Source of the DNA: an uncultured Granulosicoccaceae bacterium
GTDB lineage: Bacteria > Pseudomonadota > Gammaproteobacteria > JABXHR01
Direction of reading: 5' to 3'
Assembly: GCA_937921805.1 (NCBI GenBank)
Contig: CAKZUS010000004.1
Span: 1-8,640 of the forward strand
Length of the DNA: 8,640 bases
Under the pieces are notes generated by a model, which did no database searches, was not told the DNA's origin, and saw only the letters and a program-made list of their open reading frames with translations. The position numbers and the translations under genes are program-made. Below, piece after piece: positions 5,752-8,640 of the stretch (position 1 is its first letter; each line of letters begins with the position of its first letter).

Positions 5752-6696
5752 TTATGAGTCTTTGTGCTGCGCTGCTTTCTCGATCTGCTCCGTCACGCTC
5801 ATTCCCGGCACTGCATTCTTGTGCATCACTGGCTCTTTTGCGGGCATATCATCTACATTGCCTGACTGATCTGACCCATCACGTGCACTCTCGTCAGTGC
5901 TCTCATCGTCTGCACCATCACCACTGGCTGCTTCTGCCGCCGCTTGCTTAATACGCTCTCGCAAGAAAATGCGCGAGCCGATAATGCCCAGCTCAAACAA
6001 GAGCCACATAGGCAGCGCCAGCAGAGTCTGTGAAATGATGTCGGGTGGCGTCAGCAGCATCCCCACCACAAAAGCGCCGACGATAAAGAACGGGCGCTTC
6101 TCTGCCAAAGCATCTGGCGTCGTGACCCCCATTGCGACCAAGATAAACGTCGCAACCGGCACCTCAAAGGCAGCGCCAAAGGCAAAAAATATCGTAATAA
6201 CAAAATCGAGATAGCGCCCGATATCCGTTGCGACTTCAACGCCTTCCGGCGCCACGCTGATAAAAAAGCCAAACATCAGCGGAAAGACAACGTAATAGGC
6301 AAACGCAATGCCGAGATAAAACAGCACCGTACTGGAGAACAGCAAGGGAAAAACGAGGCGCTTTTCATGTCGGTACAGCCCTGGCGCGACAAAGGCCCAA
6401 ATCTGATACAACAACACCGGCACCGCCACAAACACCGCAGTCATCAGCGTCAGTTTGAACGGGATAAAGAACGTCGATGCCACCTCGGTGGCGATCATTG
6501 ATGTCCCGGCGGGCAAGTGCACCGACAGAGGTTCGGCCAGCCAGGTATAGAGCGTATCCGAGAAAGGAAACAGGCAGATAAACACCACGAACACCGTCAA
6601 CACCGAGCGCAGCAGTCGATCGCGCAACTCGTAGAGGTGTTCTAGCAGGCCTTGTTCGGCGGCCGTCTCTGCGCTCGCTCCGGTGTCTTTATTCAT
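5752..6696 (-). CDS. tatC: Sec-independent protein translocase subunit TatC
   Basis: Core receptor of the twin-arginine translocase, a six-helix inner-membrane protein that, with TatB, recognises RR signal peptides. 314 residues versus 258 in E. coli. The cytoplasmic N-terminus has HLYELRDRLL, with E23 and R25 equivalent to E. coli E15 and R17. The first cytoplasmic loop has YRHEKRL with E111, equivalent to E. coli E103; both glutamates contribute to signal-peptide binding. Other signatures are MIATEVAS (67-74), AFAYYVVFPL, and the near-invariant VGAFVVGMLLTPPD. After the sixth helix (about residue 250) comes a long polar, acidic tail of about 60 residues rich in D, E, S and A, accounting for the extra length. 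It is last in the tatABC cluster, its ATG only 2 bp after the tatB stop, with no clear Shine-Dalgarno, suggesting translational coupling. Confidence 0.98.
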   Translation of the reverse strand: MNKDTGASAETAAEQGLLEHLYELRDRLLRSVLTVFVVFICLFPFSDTLYTWLAEPLSVHLPAGTSMIATEVASTFFIPFKLTLMTAVFVAVPVLLYQIWAFVAPGLYRHEKRLVFPLLFSSTVLFYLGIAFAYYVVFPLMFGFFISVAPEGVEVATDIGRYLDFVITIFFAFGAAFEVPVATFILVAMGVTTPDALAEKRPFFIVGAFVVGMLLTPPDIISQTLLALPMWLLFELGIIGSRIFLRERIKQAAAEAASGDGADDESTDESARDGSDQSGNVDDMPAKEPVMHKNAVPGMSVTEQIEKAAQHKDS

Positions 6697-6698
6697 AG

Positions 6699-7070
6699 CT
6701 ACGAGGACTTATCCGCCTTATCGGTCTTATCAGTCGAGGGGGGAGCGGGTTGAGCGGGTTGGGCAGGCTCTCGCATCGCGTCTTCGCCTATATCGCGCAG
6801 CGATGACGTGGCGCTGTCCACCCCGCGCTTAGCATCGCTGACAATGGTCTTGAGCTCACGAATTTGCTCTTCTTGATCGCCAATGAGCTTGCGTAGCTCG
6901 CCAGATTCTAGCTGCGAGTTAAACTCCGATCTGGCATTGGAGACAAAGCGCTGCAGCTTCCCAACGTAGCGCCCCACCGTGCGTGCGACGCTAGGCAGCT
7001 TCTCCGGCCCGATCACCAACAGCGCGATCACCAAGATCATCGACAGCTCGGCGAAGCCTATGTCAAACAT
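6699..7070 (-). CDS. tatB: Sec-independent protein translocase subunit TatB
   Basis: Single-span inner-membrane protein that forms the signal-peptide receptor complex with TatC. 123 residues. It begins MFDIGFAEL with the conserved E8, followed by a membrane segment (about 5-21) and the hinge G21-P22 in IGPEKLP, which distinguish TatB from TatA. An amphipathic helix (about 23-50) and a charged, probably coiled helical part (about 55-100) follow. The C-terminal tail is low complexity: AQP repeats, then DKT-DKA-DKS. The ATG lies 9 bp after the tatA stop without a strong ribosome site, so coupling to tatA translation is likely. It is shorter than E. coli TatB (171 residues), as is common because the tail is variable. 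Confidence 0.97.
   Translation of the reverse strand: MFDIGFAELSMILVIALLVIGPEKLPSVARTVGRYVGKLQRFVSNARSEFNSQLESGELRKLIGDQEEQIRELKTIVSDAKRGVDSATSSLRDIGEDAMREPAQPAQPAPPSTDKTDKADKSS
6709..6769. repeat. In-frame 9-bp repeats in the tatB C-terminal tail
   Basis: Two adjacent arrays have a 9-bp period: TTATCCGCC, TTATCGGTC, TTATCAGTC (6709-6735), and GAGCGGGTT twice exactly (6743-6751, 6752-6760) plus the diverged GGGCAGGCT (6761-6769). On the minus strand they encode repeated D-K-x and A-Q-P triplets at the end of TatB, a region under little constraint. They keep the reading frame because the period is a multiple of three. Confidence 0.75.
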
Positions 7071-7079
7071 AGAGCGGGC

Positions 7080-7349
7080 TTAGGCCTTGTCTTGAGGCTT
7101 AGCTGGATCAGCGGGCGCCGCCTCTGCTTTCGCCGCATCGCCCGCTGCATCGCCTTGGCCCGCTGCGGTGTCTGCCGCATTTGGCGTGGCGCCCTCTGCG
7201 GTGTCGTCGTCTTTGCCGTCTTTAACAGCAGATTTAAAACCTTTTACCGCCGCGCCTAGATCGCCACCGAGGTTGCGCAAGCGCTTCGCACCAAAGAGCA
7301 ACAACACGATCACCAGAATGATGAGTAGTTGGGGAAGGCTGGGGGCCAT
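7080..7349 (-). CDS. tatA: Sec-independent protein translocase subunit TatA
   Basis: Small inner-membrane protein that oligomerises to make the Tat translocation path. 89 residues. A short N-terminal membrane helix (about 6-20, LPQLLIILVIVLLLF) leads into the F-G hinge (F19-G20) and an amphipathic helix with KRLRNLGGDLGAAVKGFKSAVKDG (about 22-45), which is diagnostic for TatA. The polar Q7 near the start of the helix corresponds to the polar residue found there in E. coli TatA (Q8). The tail is low-complexity, rich in A, D, P and K. It is the first tat gene, 17 bp after the hisE stop, and unlike tatB and tatC has its own good ribosome-binding site, consistent with TatA being needed in excess. 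Confidence 0.97.
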   Translation of the reverse strand: MAPSLPQLLIILVIVLLLFGAKRLRNLGGDLGAAVKGFKSAVKDGKDDDTAEGATPNAADTAAGQGDAAGDAAKAEAAPADPAKPQDKA

Positions 7350-7356
7350 GGGAATA

Positions 7357-7360
7357 CTCC
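7357..7360 (-). promoter_or_regulatory. Shine-Dalgarno site for tatA
   Basis: On the minus strand GGAG sits 7 bases before the tatA ATG, inside the 17-bp hisE-tatA gap. It is the only clear ribosome site within the tatABC cluster; tatB and tatC lack one. Confidence 0.7.
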
Positions 7361-7366
7361 GTAAAA

Positions 7367-7693
7367 TTAACTGTGGCCCTTGCGGGCATTTTTCTCATCG
7401 ATACCAGAGCGGCCAAAGCGCCGTTCCAGTTCCTCTAGCACCTGTCGGCTGTCCAAATCCAGGTGCGATAGCAGCGCCATACTATGAAACCACAAGTCGG
7501 CAAGCTCGCGCGTCACGGATTGTGGATCGCCATCTTTGGCCGCCATCACTGTTTCGGTACTTTCTTCGCCAATTTTTTTTAATATCGCGTCTAAGCCCTT
7601 CGCGTGCAAAGACGCCACGTAAGAACTCTCGGCAGCGCCGTGGCGCCGCGTCGCCAACACCGCGTCGAGGCGGCTGAGAATATCACTGCTCAT
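7367..7693 (-). CDS. hisE: Phosphoribosyl-ATP pyrophosphatase HisE
   Basis: Second step of histidine biosynthesis: hydrolyses phosphoribosyl-ATP to phosphoribosyl-AMP and pyrophosphate in the cytoplasm. 108 residues, a usual length for stand-alone HisE. The all-alpha MazG-like metal-binding pattern is present: K-K-I-G-E43-E44-S-T-E47, then E63-L-A-D66-L-W-F-H. The product goes to HisI, encoded immediately upstream. The ATG overlaps the hisI stop by 4 bp (ATGA, 7690-7693), indicating translational coupling. In enterics HisI and HisE are fused in one chain; here they are separate genes, as in Pseudomonas and betaproteobacteria. Confidence 0.97.
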   Translation of the reverse strand: MSSDILSRLDAVLATRRHGAAESSYVASLHAKGLDAILKKIGEESTETVMAAKDGDPQSVTRELADLWFHSMALLSHLDLDSRQVLEELERRFGRSGIDEKNARKGHS

Positions 7694-8112
7694 GCGCTAT
7701 CACCACCATAAAGTTGTGCCGGGTCTTGCAGAGGCTCTTGATCGATATGCCAAGTGCGCGCTGTCGCATCGGCCACGCGGTAAAAGCAATCGCGCCGCCC
7801 GGTGTGACAGGCCGCGCCCTGCTGATCCACGCGCAGCAATAGCGTGTCGCCGTCGCAATCTAGGCGCATTTCGACCAACTTTTGCGCATTGCCCGAAGTC
7901 TCGCCCTTGCGCCACAGCTTGCCGCGCGAACGCGACCAGTACACCACCTGCCCACTATCGAGCGTGACCTGCAAAGACTCGCGGTTCATCCATGCCATCA
8001 TCAGCACGGTGCCGCTCTGGGCGCACTGCGCAATAGCGGGAATCAGCCCGTCGGCATTGTAATGCAGTGCCTGGAAAAACTCTTCACTGCCTTCACTACT
8101 CTCTGCACTCAT
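7690..8112 (-). CDS. hisI: Phosphoribosyl-AMP cyclohydrolase HisI
   Basis: Third step of histidine biosynthesis: opens the adenine ring of phosphoribosyl-AMP to give ProFAR. 140 residues, normal for a monofunctional HisI. Signature segments are YWSRSRGKLWRKGETSG (58-74), the Mg-binding D85-C-D87-G-D89, and the zinc ligands C86, C102 (in GAACHTGRRDC) and C109. The N-terminal dozen residues are acidic and serine-rich and probably disordered. Its ATG overlaps the hisF stop by 4 bp, and its stop overlaps the hisE start by 4 bp, so hisF-hisI-hisE are translated as a coupled block. Confidence 0.98.
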   Translation of the reverse strand: MSAESSEGSEEFFQALHYNADGLIPAIAQCAQSGTVLMMAWMNRESLQVTLDSGQVVYWSRSRGKLWRKGETSGNAQKLVEMRLDCDGDTLLLRVDQQGAACHTGRRDCFYRVADATARTWHIDQEPLQDPAQLYGGDSA

Positions 8113-8640
8113 GAGCGCACATGAATCCCTGCGTCACGCATAAACTGCTTTGCCTCGCCCACGCTGTGTTCGCCAAAATGAAAAATACTCGCTGCCAGCA
8201 CCGCCGAGGCCTGTCCGTGCAAGACGCCATCGACCAGATGCTGTAGGTTGCCGACCCCGCCCGAGGCCACCACGGGAATATCCACCGCGTCGCTGACAGC
8301 GCGCGTAAGGGCGAGGTTAAAGCCTACCTTGGTCCCGTCGCGATCCATGCTGGTGAGCAGAATCTCGCCCGCACCAAAATCTTGCATCTTGCGCGCCCAG
8401 GCTACCGCGTCGATGCCGGTTGCGCGGCGGCCACCGTGGGTGAAAATCTCAAACCGCTGCGGCTCGCCTTCGGCGCTGACTTGCTTAGCGTCAATAGCGA
8501 CGACAATGCACTGCGCCCCCACCTTGTCGCTCGCGGCGCGCACCAGCTCTGGCTCAAATACCGCTGCGGTATTAATCGAGACCTTGTCGGCGCCGGCGAT
8601 CAAGAGCGTGCGTACATCCTCGACGCGGCGCACGCCACCA
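8109..8640 (-). CDS. hisF: Imidazole glycerol phosphate synthase cyclase subunit HisF (N-terminus beyond window)
   Basis: TIM-barrel cyclase subunit that, with the glutaminase HisH, converts PRFAR and ammonia to imidazole glycerol phosphate and AICAR. The window holds the last 176 residues; about 80 N-terminal residues, including the first catalytic aspartate, lie beyond 8640. The visible part starts in the G-G-V-R-R-V-E-D strand and includes ADKVSINTAA. It also has ILLTSMDRDGTK, containing the second catalytic aspartate (D130 in the T. maritima enzyme), and the phosphate-binding strands VVASGGVGN and AVLAASIFH. A GTG at 8633 is not the real start, because the homologous sequence continues upstream to the window edge. 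It overlaps hisI by 4 bp and is the first visible gene of the his-tat operon. Confidence 0.97.
   Translation of the reverse strand, partial: GGVRRVEDVRTLLIAGADKVSINTAAVFEPELVRAASDKVGAQCIVVAIDAKQVSAEGEPQRFEIFTHGGRRATGIDAVAWARKMQDFGAGEILLTSMDRDGTKVGFNLALTRAVSDAVDIPVVASGGVGNLQHLVDGVLHGQASAVLAASIFHFGEHSVGEAKQFMRDAGIHVRS

Noticed and set aside
7168..7677. 169-codon plus-strand ORF opposite tatA and hisE
   Set aside because: It is antisense to two clearly recognised genes and its translation is Ser/Pro/Arg-rich, as expected for the antisense of GC-rich coding DNA.

Overview
The window looks like ordinary chromosomal DNA of a proteobacterium, most likely a free-living gammaproteobacterium. This is inferred from the gene set: separate hisI and hisE genes joined to tatABC, a bacterial ProRS carrying the inserted editing domain, a COG3434-type EAL-HDOD protein, a DUF2069 membrane protein, and TatB and TatC sequences that align closely with those of E. 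coli. Base composition is moderately GC-rich by eye. No phage, transposase, CRISPR array, rRNA or tRNA was seen. Genus cannot be assigned from the sequence alone.

Left part (1-2242): a PerM/'AI-2E family' permease, cut by the window start, is read leftwards. It is divergent from an EAL-HDOD signalling protein read rightwards. Middle (2243-5653): a repeat-rich, hairpin-forming leader precedes proS. A secreted TlpA-like thioredoxin faces proS convergently, and is itself divergent, across only 27 bp, from a small DUF2069 membrane protein. A Tat-exported YHS-domain protein follows. Right part (5752-8640): one tightly packed leftward operon, hisF-hisI-hisE-tatA-tatB-tatC. Its his genes overlap by 4 bp (ATGA) and its tat genes are separated by 2-17 bp. 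It encodes three histidine-biosynthesis steps and the complete twin-arginine translocase. hisF is cut by the window end.

The genes work together mainly inside that operon. HisE and HisI act in sequence on PR-ATP and PR-AMP, and HisF supplies the cyclase half of IGP synthase. TatA, TatB and TatC form the export machine. The YHS-domain protein that ends just downstream of tatC carries an SRR-type Tat signal peptide, so it is probably a client of that machine.

The most unusual trait is a recurring pattern rather than a new system. Short tandem duplications (units of 9-15 bp, unrelated in sequence) sit in nearly every intergenic gap from 2250 to 5730. They also occur in frame in two low-constraint protein segments: the TlpA signal-peptide region and the TatB tail. 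I found no convincing evidence of an undescribed multi-gene system.
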